A stretch of DNA of 64,000 nt from Larimichthys crocea (taxonomy: Eukaryota; Chordata; Actinopteri; Sciaenidae): the NCBI RefSeq assembly GCF_000972845.2, contig NC_040018.1, forward strand, positions 11,381,157-11,445,156, in the 5' to 3' direction. Below are positions 42,300 to 55,713 of the stretch, one piece after another. A model generated the notes under the pieces. The model did no database searches and was not told the origin of the DNA. It was given only the letters and a program-made list of their open reading frames with translations. The position numbers and the translations under genes are program-made. Positions within the stretch are counted from its first letter, which is position 1, and the number at the start of each line of letters is the position of its first letter.

Positions 42300-42575
42300 C
42301 TCTACCTTTAATGTCAGTGTGCTAACAATGACAGAGCAGTAGATGAAAAGTCAAGGATTTATTAATCAAGTCCATGGGATTAATCCTCTGGGTATGATGA
42401 ATGTCGTAGCCAAACCAATATTTGCTGAGAGTTTTACTGTGAATGCCATCCATACAACATTGATGGAAAAGTTTGAAAAATATTGTCTTATTTAGAAGAA
42501 GCTCAACAGTCACAGTCCAGCCCTGCTTCATGAATGTCATCGCTAACCATCCAATAGATATTTTAGTCTGGACCA
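42300..42575 (+). repeat. Family B repeat, copy 4, diverged
   Basis: GGATTAATCCTCTGGGTATG and CCATCCAATAGATATTTTAG followed by TCTGGACCAA fit family B in the orientation of the 15115-15500 copy. The middle is altered or inserted. Confidence 0.55.
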
Positions 42576-43539
42576 ACCACACGCTCTGTCACTACCGGAC
42601 AACTTGTAATTCCATCCCTGTGGACACGTGAATGAAAGTAGCTGTCCGCTGGAGTCCTGCAGTGACCGTTTCACCTAAAGAATGCTGTACTTGTGCATTA
42701 TTTAAATCTCTCCATGTTTCACTTCACTCCAGAGTATCAGGTAAAGTAAAGACAAAACTCCACATTGAATTGAACAGCACTGATTAAAATGGAATTACCT
42801 GTACTTTAAATACACATGTGGAGCTGTGTGTACTGTACATACTTAAACTTTAAACAAACTAAAAACGACAAAGTAACAACAGTTGAAGCTTCTTGAGAAA
42901 AATACTCTATACTGCAGACTGGCATGGTCTTGTTTCCCAACAGGGCAAACAAGGATTTACTGCCCTCTAGCTCGCTCTCTGTCTTTCTGTCTCTCTCTAA
43001 ACACATAATCCATCACAGTCACAAACAGCAGAAGACTGCGGGTAGTCTTGTCTCTTTCCTGCCTCAGAGTAAATCTGCTGTGGCATTAATGCAGCAGACT
43101 TGACTGGATAGAGAACTACAATGTTTATTAGCTATTTCAGATAAGGTGGACAAGGAGGATTTCCTTCAGACCATGTTTTCTAGCGAGAACAACATTTTAA
43201 CACCTTTGATATCTTTGATGTGGAGTATACAAGGAAAGTTTGTGGTGGACTGGATTTCATATTCGACCTCTCTCCACAATAGTGCAACTGTTTTTCCACT
43301 CACATACAAAGTCTCCAACCATCCAAAACATTGCACCAGGTGTCATACGCTGACTTGACTGCAATGTGTCAGAACCAAAGATGTTGCACAAGCTTCTGCT
43401 CTTTTGCCTTTTCCATTTATAACTCATATCTGTCTCTCTAATAAGATCTACAAATGCTCCAAATGTTTTGAAGTGTCTCATAATACTGACAGATCATTAT
43501 AAGTAGAATACATCTTAATATTTTATACTTTAATGGTTT

Positions 43540-43610
43540 TAGCTGGAACTAACAATTATTTTGTTAGTAATTTGTCAGTTTGTTTAAATGAATCATTTAG
43601 CCAGCCAGTG
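43540..43610 (+). repeat. Family A repeat, partial copy
   Basis: TTAGCTGGAACTAACAATTA and TTTTGTTAGTAATTTGTCAG resemble the GCAGCCCTA-end region of family A. Short and diverged. Confidence 0.4.
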
Positions 43611-45354
43611 GCAAAAATAATAAAACATGCCAATCACAATTTCACTAAGCCATAAATGAATAGCAAAGAGGACAAATACATGTATCTGCTTCCTTCCAAA
43701 CAGATGAGAAGACCCACTCCTTCTAAATGATGATTCAGCCAGCAGCAGATTATCTATAAGCTAACTGGCTGCTCGCTCTAACTACATATTTTGATGGACA
43801 TGAAAGGACAGGATAGTGATATCTCATCCAACTCTCTTCAAAAAAGTCAAATTTTCCAAAATGTCTAAAAATACAATAAATTTACAGTTGCATAAAATAA
43901 GAAAAAGCACCACATCAGCGCACTTAACATGGAAGCAGAGCACCATGGCTGCATGTACCACATAACCACATCAACAATGTGATTTTAGCTGGTGATCTTT
44001 GTTGCATGTTTCCTGTCTGCTTCCTCGCTGTCAAACTGTTCAGTAGAGGAAAAAAATGCCCATAAATTAAACATCAAATCAATGAATCATTTAAACTGTG
44101 GAATCTTAGATCATAGAATTAGCTCCCGGACCTTTTTTTATTATTACATAAGAGACCAATCTTGTACAAGTCAGCTGAGTGAAAACTTTTAACTTATATG
44201 CTTAAACAGCTTGGAGAAACTCCAGTTATTACAAAGCACGATGGCCACCCACATTTGGCAGATGGGTTGATGCAGCGTTGCCAGGACTGAAAGCGTCCAG
44301 CCGGTGTATTAGTCACCTGCCAGTCAGCGCTGGGTCGAGGCCAGAAATGGAAAAGCTTGATTGTCAGGACTGAATATATCATGCTGCAGTAACAGAAACC
44401 GCTCCAGATATTAACTTTTAGACCCCTTTAAAGACAGGAAGTGGTATCCACGCGCTGACATCTCTATATGCTGGCAGGTACAGACTATTCCAGTAAATTA
44501 GTCATGCTTTTTAAGGAAAGAGAGGTAAGAGGATTCAACTCTTTTACAGAGCACCAAGTGTGACCAATTTCCCCTCACACCTCAATGATGGGATATTTCT
44601 TTTGATCCCTGAGAGCTGAAATGATTTAGATCTCCTTCTGTGGTCTAACGTTACATAAAGGCAAAGAAAAGAGGGGGAGGGGAATAGAAATGTGAAGGGA
44701 TGCAGATATGTGTAGCAGGGAAGCAAGGTGATAAAACTAAAGGGAGCGAGACAAATGATGTGCAGTGATAGGGAAGGGGTACAATAAGATCTGGCAGTAG
44801 AGATGAGATGAGATTATCCATGCAAACCTGAATGCATCTGTATGTATCATCTGTGTATTTTTGTAATGCAAATGTGGGGGAAAAAACGATTTGTCATGCA
44901 ATGCATCACGCGTGCAGGTAAGGGAAGCGTGAGCTACAACATTCACTACATGACAGTCAATTAAAGGTTTTCAGGCTCTATTATGAGACAAATGACTCCT
45001 TGAAACTCTTGTTTTGGAGGGATTATAAAAACATTATTGGCCGTGATGAATAATACAGCTGACTCTGAAGAGCTAATTATTTGCAGAGAGATTTTTTTTA
45101 AGGACGAACAACACGGCAGATAGAGAGAGAATCCTGCTCCTTTTTTTGGCTGTTCTTGCTAAGAGCATGCATGTGATTGATCATGCAATTATAAGTGTTG
45201 CTCTAAATGTTCACCCTGAAATTCAGAGTGAGTAGCTTATTAAATGTGTCTTATTGCTCACACATTTCCACTCCTAAGTTGGCTCTTTCTTTATTCAGTG
45301 CAACTCTTAAAGGTTTTCCAAATATGGGCCCTGGTCATGCATTTATGGGGTTTT

Positions 45355-45426
45355 AATGTGTGATGCACTTTGTGTTACACGTTATGTATGAAAAGTGCTA
45401 TACAAATGAAGTCTGACTGATTGATT
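45355..45426 (+). mobile_element. LINE 3' tail remnant
   Basis: GATGCACTTTGTGTTACACG, then GAAAAGTGCTATACAAATGA, then TGACTGATTGATTA. This is the familiar 3' end with a TGAT-type tail of a fish non-LTR retrotransposon. Only the tail is seen. Confidence 0.6.
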
Positions 45427-46219
45427 AGACATAGTGCCACAGAAACACTATTCATTTTCATGACCAAAGATACGTGTATACTGTGTTAGAAGGTGCTCCT
45501 GCAATAATGTAAGATATATTCTAGCAATTTAAGAAACCCTGTTCTCTTGCAATCATATTTAACAAATTCTCACTTTTAGCAGTTTGATAAAATTTGATAT
45601 ATACAAGCCCGAGGTCCAACATCCTGTGATCTGAGTTCAGAGCGTACATGGCAGAACACAAGATTTTCACCCAGAAAGATGCTCTGTGTGTTTGAGAAAC
45701 AAAATTCAGCAATCACTCATCTGTGCAAGCAGAGACAAGAAAAGTGAAAACTGCAAAGACTTCTGACTGATTTTTGGTCCTGTAGTTTCTGGGTCAGTGG
45801 CTGTGAAAACATACAGCACTGGAGCTGTGATCCAGGGATTTTAACACAACTCGAGTATGCCCTGTTCACAGACAGCTACAGTTTCTACTGCTGTTAAACC
45901 ACAAGTGTGACAAGCACCAAAGTTTATATACAGTATGTCAGCACGCTGTCACATCATGTTATGACCTGAGGTGACAGCTTGAGGTCTTCTTGTATACAGT
46001 AGTTACTAATGTCTTTGTCATGATCTGTATTGTTGTGTAGTGTGTCTGCTAATCTACATGACCCTAACAGGAAAGAAACAAAGCATTCGTTTCAGAAGTT
46101 AAGTACGTGTCATTTCCATCAATCCCATCGTCACATTGAAAGACTCCCTCTTGGGTATTTTCGCTTTGTTTAGAGCTGTCAGATTAGCAGCAGAGCGTGG
46201 GCATTCAGAGGACACTTAC

Positions 46220-46276
46220 CACAAGAGAGAGCGGCCTCTTCCATGACACCACTCCGATGAGTCCAGAGAGCAGCAC
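46220..46276 (-). CDS. entrep1/2: 57-nt exon, membrane segment 2
   Basis: Encodes VLLSGLIGVVSWKRPLSLV, the first 19 residues visible. The acceptor is TTCTCTTCCAG/GTGCTG and the donor CTTGTG/GTAAGT, both phase 0. It forms membrane segment 2 and the short turn (SWKRP) before segment 3. The match to the family, the phase and the perfect consensus donor make the call safe, although the exon is small and isolated: 27 kb from the next exon and at least 17.7 kb from the previous one. Confidence 0.92.
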
Positions 46277-46984
46277 CTGGAAGAGAAAACAGAAGCTGTA
46301 AGAGGTGGATAATACCGACAGTTATGTGGAAACAGACAAGTACGGATATTTATGATGGATTGCTGCAGCGATCTGGGAAATAAGAGTTTGATGGTGCAAG
46401 AGACATGAGCAGACCATTTTTTAAAATGGTTTCTTTTGTTATTTAGTCTCTAGGGATAGAACAATCTGTCTCTTACTCAGTCGGTTCACTACTTTGGCAT
46501 TCATTGTCCTCTGAAGATGAATCCCACTGACTTTGGTTAAGCCTTAACATTTCGTCTAGTGCCAGCATCTGGTCAAAATTTCACTTTTTCCAACACATTG
46601 GTTTATGACCATGATATTTATTTTTGCATCAGCCTCAGCACTGTGATGGAATTCTCTATTCCAGCATGCCACATATGGGGTTACACAGGGTCAAGCATAT
46701 GTCGTGAGGTTATTGTAGGGACAGTGTTAGGTGTTATCTTAGGCTGTGAGACACTCTGACTTGACTCCTGGAGATACAGAGCAGCTGTCTGCTTGTGTTT
46801 AGGAAAGCAGGCGCTATTCTGATAAGGCAGAGGATATGGCTATCTCACTCCCTTGACACAACAGATGGGTAAATAACATGACGTATAGACTGGACAGAGA
46901 GGAGAAAAATGTTGTGTTTTGTGCTAATTGGCAAGTAATATACTAACCTGATAAATGAAGATGGTGAATACAGTAAGGATTGCA

Positions 46985-47042
46985 TCAGCATAACATCTGC
47001 ATTATTAGCATTATCACTGTAAGCATGTTGATGCTATGAGAC
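46985..47042 (-). repeat. Family B repeat, short fragment
   Basis: CAGCATAACATCTGCATTAT, TAGCATTATCACTGTAAGCA and TGTTGATGCTATGAG match the GCTAACATGCT-rich part of family B. Confidence 0.5.
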
Positions 47043-47057
47043 TTGTTTTCTGTGGTG

Positions 47058-47090
47058 ATATTATATTATATTATATTATATTATATTATT
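47058..47090. repeat. (ATATT)n pentanucleotide microsatellite
   Basis: About six perfect ATATT units. Confidence 0.95.
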
Positions 47091-48221
47091 CTATTTGAAA
47101 AGCTGAAGAAAATGTGAACCCTTTTTTATCTACGCCGCCAAATACTGTAATCTACTTCTTTGGAAAAGAAGGCAAATGGTAAAAGACTTGTCAGACTTCA
47201 CTGTAGCTCTGTCTCCATGTTCCCAGATCTCAGCAATTACTTTGGCAACTACAGTTTTATCATTACCAATTAAACTGATGGCAAACACTATGAAAATAAG
47301 GCCAGAGTTGTAATAAACCAAACTGTCCTCTTTCACACAAACACAGACTTTCAATATGTTCACTTCTTCTTTGAGCGCTCTGGCAGACACACACTGAAAA
47401 ATCATCTTCTACACAGATCAGGTTGGAGTTGTCGCTCTTGTTTTGTAATTCTGTGTCCATCTGCTCAGATTTGTCAGGTGTTTCAGTGTGGATGTGGATT
47501 TCTTTGTCAACTGCTCATTGTGTTCACAGGCTCAACTCATGTACAGATTATTCTCCCTTTTGCTGGTAACAAGTGAACACCGTGATCCTGTAGTTTGAGG
47601 TGGTCACAGAAGATTGAATACAGTCAACTTGAAGTGTGATGCCACATTTTGCTACAGTTGCTTAGGATTTCAAAAAGGTATTCTTCTGTGTTGCCAGGTT
47701 CTTACAATTGTGATTCGCTCCTTACACAACCCGGATCCCATACACTTTTCAACTGACTGTTGGCAGTGACTGAAATAAATTCAAAGGCTGCTGAAAGTAG
47801 AACATGTTGACTTCAGGGATATCCTGTATTTATTTACATACTTCTTTAATTACTCACAGATGTAATTTGACTGTGATACACATCACAACTCAGGCCATTA
47901 CTTAGCCACAGTCCAGTGAACAACAAGGTGATCTTAGGAGTCATCCCCCTAATGGTTCGTTAGTTACAGGAAGCTCCATTTATTTAGGAAGTCTCTTCTT
48001 TTACAAGAGATCTAAAAACAATTTATCTACAATACCACATTGTATACAAAGTTCTCACACCACTAACTAAATAAAAATCTTAACTAATCCAAAGTTGGGC
48101 AAGGATGTGGAATGACGCCTGGTTGTTGCAATAACCCAACTGTCAATCACTGCAATCAAAATCTCAATTATGCTTTTAAATTAAACCTTGATAGAGTTTA
48201 TTTGTGCTGTGAGGGCATTTT

Positions 48222-48338
48222 AATATGAAGATCACCTTGTTTTGTAGCCAGCCTCAAGTGACTATTTGTGGATCTGCAGTTTTTTGCCACTTCCACATAG
48301 GTTTCACTTCACAGCCACGATGGAGGTTGCCGCTCACA
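48222..48338 (+). repeat. Dispersed repeat, family C, copy 2
   Basis: TTTGTAGCCAGCCTCAAGTG, CTGCAGTTTTTTGCCACTTC and GATGGAGGTTGCCGCT align with 37205-37318 in the same orientation. Confidence 0.75.
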
Positions 48339-48539
48339 CACACGTACATAAATTAAAATAATAATAAATAAAACATTAAAGTACTTCCCTCTCTAAAGTC
48401 CCTTTTCATGTCAGTATTAAGGCGCACAGTAAAGAAAAGTGAAGCTAACCTGTGACCTGATGTCATGGCCGTTTACTTTAACGAAGTAATTCTTGTTAAA
48501 AGTAAGACTGTCTCAGCAAATACCCATAAACAACATTTG

Positions 48540-48765
48540 TTTAAGTTATGGTAATAAATCCTTGTAGCTTCGGCGGACGTCAGGTGACACTGATGTAGAC
48601 TGACCACATAGTAGGTGGTTGAAAAACTGCTGTTCATTTCCTGTTTCCAAATGATAGTCAATGTAGGTTTGACCACAACTGTCCCCTAACCTTAACCGAG
48701 CGATTTGTGATTTGTAATGATGATGTCGCCCTGCTGGTCGGGGCGAAAATGCTTCCATGGGGCAG
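48540..48765 (-). repeat. Dispersed repeat, family D, copy 2 (related)
   Basis: On the minus strand it has CGGTTAAGGTTAGGGGACAG, like TTTGGTTAAGGTTAGGGAAA at 33730. The flanks differ, so the two may be subfamilies. A 70-codon open frame on the minus strand is an effect of the repeat. Confidence 0.45.
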
Positions 48766-49289
48766 TTACAAAGAAAGTATTGAGTAGTTCATCTTGGAGG
48801 ACTTGTTGAAAATGCAACATCTTGTGTGACGACCATATTGACTTCATCAGACTGTCTCTCGGGACTTATTTGTGCTCCAGGTTTTTCCATTAGCACTGAT
48901 TTGCTTTTGGATTTTATGCTCCATCTACCTGGAATCAGTTACCCTGCAGCTTGATGCTTTGGCTGAAATGAAACAATTCAAGTTATCTGGACTTCACATC
49001 TTGGATTCCCTCTCCTACAGATTACTCCTATTCAGTTATTGATCTATCTGTTCGATTTGAATCCAACCAATTCTACCGCAAACTGTGTGTTTGTGTTTGG
49101 TTAAGCATGTCACTTTAGAGAGCAGATGGGTATTCTTTTGAAGAGATGCCTGATTAAGTTAAATTTAGATTTGGAAAAAAAAGCACGTATTGATTTTCTC
49201 AGCACGCTTCACTCTGGGTGTGGTGTTGCATTTTCATTTTCCCTGCTGTGAATTCGCATATCATCGAGATGTGTGTGAACAAAGGGTAC

Positions 49290-49650
49290 TCATAGCCTCC
49301 GGAGCTCTATTCCTTCATGGTCTCTCTCTGCCTTTCACCCTTCTTCACCCTCCATTAAACACCAACATGGTCTCCCCATTTCCTCCATCTTGCTCTCTTC
49401 CTTCCTTCTCTCCACTGACTTTCTTGATATCTACTCTCTCTCTTTTGTCGTCTTTCCCTTTCCAATTCCTCCCCATATCACACTCCATCTTTGTATTTCT
49501 TGCTCTTGCTCTGCGCCCACACAGTCACAGTATATTTCTGCACTTACACACTCACTCTCACTACTCTCTATCCAGCCTTCTCATTTCTATTTCCCTCTCC
49601 ATCTTGTTCCACTCTCTAGTCAATCTTCCACTTCTCCACTCACCTTGATA
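49290..49650. repeat. Pyrimidine-rich low-complexity tract
   Basis: The plus strand is mainly C and T (CTCTC, TTCCTTC, CCTCC) for over 300 bp. This creates a 152-codon Ser/Leu/Pro/His-rich open frame that I do not accept as a gene. Confidence 0.75.
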
Positions 49651-49696
49651 CACACAGGACCCCGTGAATAGGATGTCAATATTTCATTTGAGCACA

Positions 49697-49698
49697 TG

Positions 49699-49726
<28 letters not shown>
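49697..49726. repeat. (CA)n microsatellite
   Basis: About 14 CA units, after the pyrimidine-rich tract. Confidence 0.95.
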
Positions 49727-49729
<3 letters not shown>

Positions 49730-52700
49730 ACCATGGATTAAAGGATAAGACATCTGTTTTTTTTTAAGAATAATTATCAACAAACATCAGAAATCCATCC
49801 AAATATTGCCAGCCTGATTATACTTCAGAGCCTCATACCACAGAGCTCCATCATCATCAGAAAACTATTAAAAACACATAAAAGTCATAAATCTCCACAA
49901 ACATTTTCTCTCATCTGGAACACATCAATGCAAGAGTTTGACTTTTAAAGCACTTTTGTTTTTTGGATCACAAAACATTGATATGAATGTTTACGATGCC
50001 AGCTTGTTTTACTAATATGCTAAAATGATGCATTCAGTCTTTTGGCCTTTTTAATGAGATTTAATGAGAATAAAACAACAAACTAACTGCAAAATCATCA
50101 TTTAGTTACACAAATTTGACGGATAAGCATATGAAATTAAATCCTGCTCTTGAGAGGATGAGAAGTCGACCACATTGTGCGTTCGTTCTGTTTGATTCTG
50201 AAGTTTTCATTTACACTCAGTTTGTTGCAGTGAACTCTTTGTCATGAGTCATGCTTGGATAGCACCAGCATAAAGTCCATAACGCCCAATGTCCACCGGG
50301 TGCAATTATATAGCTGTCCAGCTCTGTTGTGGCTGCCAAAGACAAATCACAGCTCTTCTAACCAGTGTGCCAACATCTATTGTCTCTTTTATTATTCACT
50401 ATCTTGACAAGCTGGGTCTATTTTTGCCAAAGCAGCCCACATCTCTGATGTGTGAAAATCACTTGTCAATGTATATAAATGCCTACACTCACTGACAATT
50501 GACTTTCATTAGTTGTCTTTATATACACACAGAAAAACTACTTTGTCTTTGTTCTTTTTGTTTTGTCACTTCTCCTCCAAAGTCTGTGAAGCAGGAAAAT
50601 TATTGCTACAATTTCCCTTTTGCCAAAATACACAATTTACTATATTACAGATATAAAATGAAGATAGCATGAAGCTTTAAACTATTCAAACAAGCAACAG
50701 CCACAAAGTAAAAAAACAGCTAGCTTGAATAAAAAATCTCCAGTGATCACTGGAACCCAGATGAAGACGTGAAGAGCTGCAGCCGCATCCATCTGACATC
50801 CGACTGTGTCTCTATGCAGTCTGCTCTGTTCAATGCTGGTATATAACCTGCAGTAGGCAGCAGGAGACGGAGCCTTGTGTTACTGCTGTGTTACTGCAGG
50901 TAACATTGAGTCTGTCTATACTTGTGTCAGGGACTGCGACAGTCCAGAGATGTTGTGTCACTAATACAAGCCTCTCTCTCTCTTTCCCCCCTCTCTCTGC
51001 TTGGTGCTGTTTCTGGCATCAGAGAGCAAACGCACAATGTACAATCAGGAATGAATTGAGCTCCTATCATAATGCAGTTCCCGGTTACTTATCCAACTAT
51101 TTCAGCCTCATCAGAAATGTCTATAATTATGCAACTTATAAAGCTCAACCTATTCCTTTTAGAAATTCAGAGTTGCATGGCGCTGGATAAGACATGACAT
51201 GATGTTTACCTCAATACGCTAATGTGTGTGGCAAATGAGTTTAAATCATTATTCCTGCATTAATTACTTCCCGGTTGGTACAATGAAGTGTAAAAACTAC
51301 AAGATCACAGGACTGAATAGGAATCAAGGCTGGGAACAAGCAAAATGTGATCGAGGACATGCTTCAGTTTAATCAGTGCGTAGATTTGTGTGTGTCAAGA
51401 CTATACTGATCTGTATAACGTGAGAAGACCCATCTGCTGTCTGATGACAATTTAGCCTCTGGAGGTTACAGGCCTTGAAGCCAGAAGATATCCAGAAAAC
51501 AGATATGCATATGAACACTATTAACAAAACATAATAAATAAATAATGTGGTCAGAAAATAGCCAATAGGTTCCAACTTTCCATTTCAGCCATTGTCTTCT
51601 GCCTCTTTTTCTCTCCACATGCACTGTCGTAACAAAAGCCCGGTCAAATGTGACTGGTCTCTACTACTCGGACTCGGAGAACACTTCTTTTGCCTTCATA
51701 TGCAGATATCTGTTAAGGTTAGGCGTATAAAGATTAGGGATCAAATATCTCAATTGAGGATCTGTGTCAAGTCAAGTGTTTCATTTTTCATTTTCCATTT
51801 TCCTTCACCACATCTCACTCTTTTTGTAGATCATTTTTTCTCATGACATTGATATGGAAGCATAGAGCACGTCGGTTGGACCAGTATGAGAGTAAACATA
51901 AAACACAAACAGATATACTGATGTCGAAAGATCACTGCAGCAGAGACTGTAATGTGTGAAAGATCTTTCTCTCTTGATCTTGTCATATCATCCACTGTGC
52001 AATGCGTGTCTGTGTGCTCATGTGCACATGTGTTGAAGAACTATAGTGTGTACCTTTGTGTGTTTTTGTGTGTATCTGTTAGTTTGAGGGAAGAAATGAC
52101 GTGAGAGCAGGAACCATGTGATGGTCTTTCTGGTTGTCAGTCACTGGAGGCTTTTCCCCTTGGCTGCTCCCAGAACAGGATTAACATGCAATACTTAGAA
52201 GCATTAGTCACTGAAACCTGGGAAGCACACACCCACTAATGTACTAAAAAAATGCTGAAACATTGTGTTGGCATTTTTCTTGGTATTCTAAGACCAATTA
52301 AAAAGTTTTTAAAAGCAAGGAAAAACAACACCGAAACAGGAGAAGTTAAAAATTAAAAGTCTGTACAAACAGGATTTTTTTAAAGACGCACTAAACCTGA
52401 TAATGTGATATCACCACTTTCATAAACTGTTTTAGTCTGCACGATAGAACAGCAATTATAGCAGTCTATAACAGGCGTTAGTCAGTCGCTGTGAGACGTG
52501 TTGGTGCAGTACAGAATATGAGGTAAAATAATGTTATATAACTGTTATAAAGGACATTTAAATTAAATCTGTTCAACGTAAACAAGTTAGATCTGTCACA
52601 GCTCTCGACATGTAGTGTTAGTCCTTTGAAATAAAGAATTTGAAATTAATAGATAAGATATTAATCATATCAACTTTGTAAATATTTTCCAGCAGAAGTT

Positions 52701-52970
52701 TCAGAACAAACAAGAGAAATGTGTTCAGGAACAGAAAACAGCGTCTTAATTTAACATTTAAAGACATCTAATCTTAGCTGTTAGCAGAGCTGGATGTTCA
52801 TATCATTAAGCAAATCAGCTAAAGTGACACACAGCTGGTGGGAAACAACTTAGAATGACAGATGATTTGATAAAGTGAGCACTAAAAATGTCATTAACTG
52901 TAAAAACGGCGATATTTCAGGATTTAAATGAAACCACAAGGTTTTTCTCTGTGTGTATCCTGTGTGTCAC

Positions 52971-53043
52971 AAAAAAAAAAAAAAACAAACACAAATAAAA
53001 AAAAAAAAAAAACAACGAAAAAAAAACAAAAACAAAACAAACA
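52971..53043. repeat. A-rich simple sequence
   Basis: Runs of up to 17 A broken by single C or short CAA and CGAA words. It could be an old retroposon A-tail, but no body was recognised upstream. Confidence 0.9.
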
Positions 53044-53173
53044 AAGATCATGAAGATTCACACAAAGTACTGACAAGTGTAAATGGAACAGAGAGATAAA
53101 AGCGAGGCTTTGGCTTTAGAGGAGTGAGTGTCATCGCCATGAAAGAATGCTCTGATACTCTGACAACTAACAC

Positions 53174-53174
<1 letters not shown>

Positions 53175-53215
<41 letters not shown>
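53175..53215. repeat. (CA)n microsatellite
   Basis: About 20 CA units. Confidence 0.95.
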
Positions 53216-53217
<2 letters not shown>

Positions 53218-53385
53218 CTATACCCACACACCCAAAGGTGACGTGTCAGTCAATGCCCCACCACAACAAACATTTAGAAATAAAATTCTCTGAAAGCTGG
53301 TGTGAAAACAAACTGCTTCATGACTGGCTGCATGTGAGAAACCCTGTCTGCACCAAGTGTGTGTAACCGCTACATCAAATTCAGG

Positions 53386-53408
53386 TACACACACACACAA
53401 CACATACA

Positions 53409-53453
<45 letters not shown>
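53386..53453. repeat. (CA)n microsatellite with interruptions
   Basis: About 33 CA units with AACA and TACA breaks. It lies only 170 bp from the array at 53175-53215. Confidence 0.95.
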
Positions 53454-54029
53454 CTCAGTACACAACACCCCCTGCACTATAGAAAACATGGAAGAGTGTT
53501 TTGATATTTGTCATGGAAACTAAAAATAATTATTGTATTGTACCAACAACACACACTGTGTGGGTGTTTGTGTGCTTTTGCGCTTCCTTCCTGTGAGAAC
53601 TAAATGTCCACATGAAATAAAAAAAAAGCTAAAAGACTTGTTGAACTTCAGTTTAAATCAAAGTAACTTTGTTGGTTTGGAGACTTTGGTGATGTTAAAT
53701 ACTGAATTATTTGCAGATGATGCCCCTCTGTTCATTACCTCTGATGTGCCGTGTACTGCAGTGGTTTATGGTGAAGTGTGTCACGATCAGGATGAGGATT
53801 CAAGTACAAGGTTTGTGTGCCTTGGGCTGTAAAATAAAGTTCTCAATGTCTTGTTCAATCTTTATACTGACCCAGAGATTTGGAGTACTGACTAAACGAA
53901 TGAAAATTGAAGATACAAGCAGCTGAGTTTATGTCTGGTCTGAGTTTCTGTGATGGAGTAATGGGCTCCAGGAAAGACCTTCATGTCGAGGCACTTTCAG
54001 AGGAGTCAGCAGTCAGTCTCCTTGAATTT

Positions 54030-54165
54030 GTTCTGGGTGCTACTGACTGGGAGCAGACCCCGGGGCAGATTCAGGACACAGTGGAGAGTTTACATCTCTC
54101 TGCTGGTCTTGGAGCTCTGCTCTGGCCTCTTAATAACCTGATGAACTTTGATACTGAGTATGAAA
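54030..54165 (+). mobile_element. Retrotransposon-like remnant
   Basis: GACTGGGAGCAGACCCCGGG, CAGATTCAGGACACAGTGGA and CATCTCTCTGCTGGTCTTGG follow a motif I recognise from a dispersed fish element (the consensus has a GACCCCGGGGAAGACCCAGG core). It is a short remnant in an 87-codon open frame. The class, probably non-LTR, is uncertain. Confidence 0.5.
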
Positions 54166-55472
54166 TATAAGGTTTAGCTCTGTTTTGTTAGTCAAAGTCA
54201 AAAACTTGTCAAAGATTCAATTATAGAGTTCTCCTAATGGCAACAGAGTCAATAATTACTGCTGACGTGTCCAAACTGCTTATTTGCCTAAAAACATCTT
54301 GTGCTTCTGTTAGTCTGTCTTTGTGTCCCGTTTCTGTTTTCTCAAAGCCAGTTTTGCATATATAATAAATAAAGGGCTGCTCAGATGTAAAGCACAAGGT
54401 CGTTTGTTATTCCCTAGATTATTTTCTGTGTATACACAAACAACACACAGATACCAATTCAGCCTGCCAGCTACATCGGTCAAGGTAAGGACAGACTTGA
54501 TGATTAATGAAAGGAACCATGTGCATGTAGTAGGTAGTATGTGCTTGGGAATCATTTATGATTGTTGCATAAGCGCTACACTATATACAGAATAATATAC
54601 AGTCAGTATAAACTCTACTGTATCTGGTAGAAATCTGGCTCTTGATGTAAAACAACATATTCCATAAATGGTTGTGTAATGAGAGAAAACTGAACCAAAC
54701 TGACCAGAACTGTAAACATATCAAGCTAAATTATTAGAAGATCATAGGAACAAATGTTACACATAGATAAGAAAACAGAACCGCAATTAGTCACCACAGA
54801 CAAACAAATTAGAACCTACATTTTAGTTTGAAGCGTGTTAAAGAGGTTTAAGTAAGAGGTCACAGCTTGTTAAAACACTGCAAATGTGAAGCCTCAAAAC
54901 AACACAAAGAGAGTTTATGACTATAATTAAAATACACAACGACAAACAAACAACAACGACTAAAGCTTACGCCAAAAATTGTGTATGTAACCCCACATTC
55001 ACAAATCATACATTTTCCTCAATGGGCTTTACAATCTGGACTGCACACGCTGTCCTTAGAGCCTCCTAAAAACTCCACAACAACCTCAGTAAGAGCAGAA
55101 AAAAAAAATCTCTTTTCAGACAGATGCAGAATAGACCAAAATATTAAATTACAATGTATTATTATTATTATTTGGTGTTGTACCTTCTGGAAAATCAATT
55201 CCCAAGGGGCATGAATAGAAAACCTCTTAATCATAATATCCACAATGAGGACTTCCATAATTAACCACACAACAGTGGAGATGTTTATGACTCCATATTA
55301 CTGTTTAGAAAAAAAACATATGCAAGTATGGATTCTTGGCTAAATCGCAGTCTTGGACTTATTCTTATTCATTTATGCATGGTGCCATTCAAAGAAGCCA
55401 TTACTGAGAGCGAGGGTTTAGAAAGCAGGCCGTTTCTCAAACATCATCATTGCCAAGATGGATGTGAGTGTG

Positions 55473-55486
55473 GTTGCCGTGGTAAC
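55473..55486. promoter_or_regulatory. Consensus RFX X-box GTTGCCGTGGTAAC
   Basis: Two RFX half sites, GTTGCC and GGTAAC, separated by 2 bp, fully match the X-box consensus GTNRCC-N-RGYAAC. The flanks extend it to a near-palindrome TGGTTGCCGTGGTAACCA. ATTGGCC, a reversed CCAAT-type word, lies 6 bp downstream. Binding is inferred from sequence only. Confidence 0.45.
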
Positions 55487-55666
55487 CACAGATTGGCCAT
55501 TTGCCAGGATCCATAATGACTTCACATCAGCTGCTGTGCTGAGAAGGAGCAGGGACCCTCGCTGGGTCAAACAGAATCCCCCCACAACATCATCACATGA
55601 TCTGTAGAAACATACGACACATACATAGTAAAACAGTGGAGCCAAATTAAACAGACCTGTCTGGCA

Positions 55667-55670
<4 letters not shown>

Positions 55671-55711
<41 letters not shown>
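55671..55711. repeat. (CA)n microsatellite
   Basis: About 20 CA units after CACGCG, 190 bp from the X-box. Confidence 0.95.

Positions 55712-55713
<2 letters not shown>

Noticed and set aside
49190..49648. 152-codon Ser/Leu/His-rich frame on the plus strand
   Set aside because: It is explained by the pyrimidine-rich low-complexity tract.
53533..53832. FADDAPLF in a plus-strand frame, reminiscent of the reverse transcriptase FADD/YADD box
   Set aside because: The surrounding residues do not follow any reverse transcriptase domain; chance likely, although a LINE-like remnant lies 300 bp downstream.
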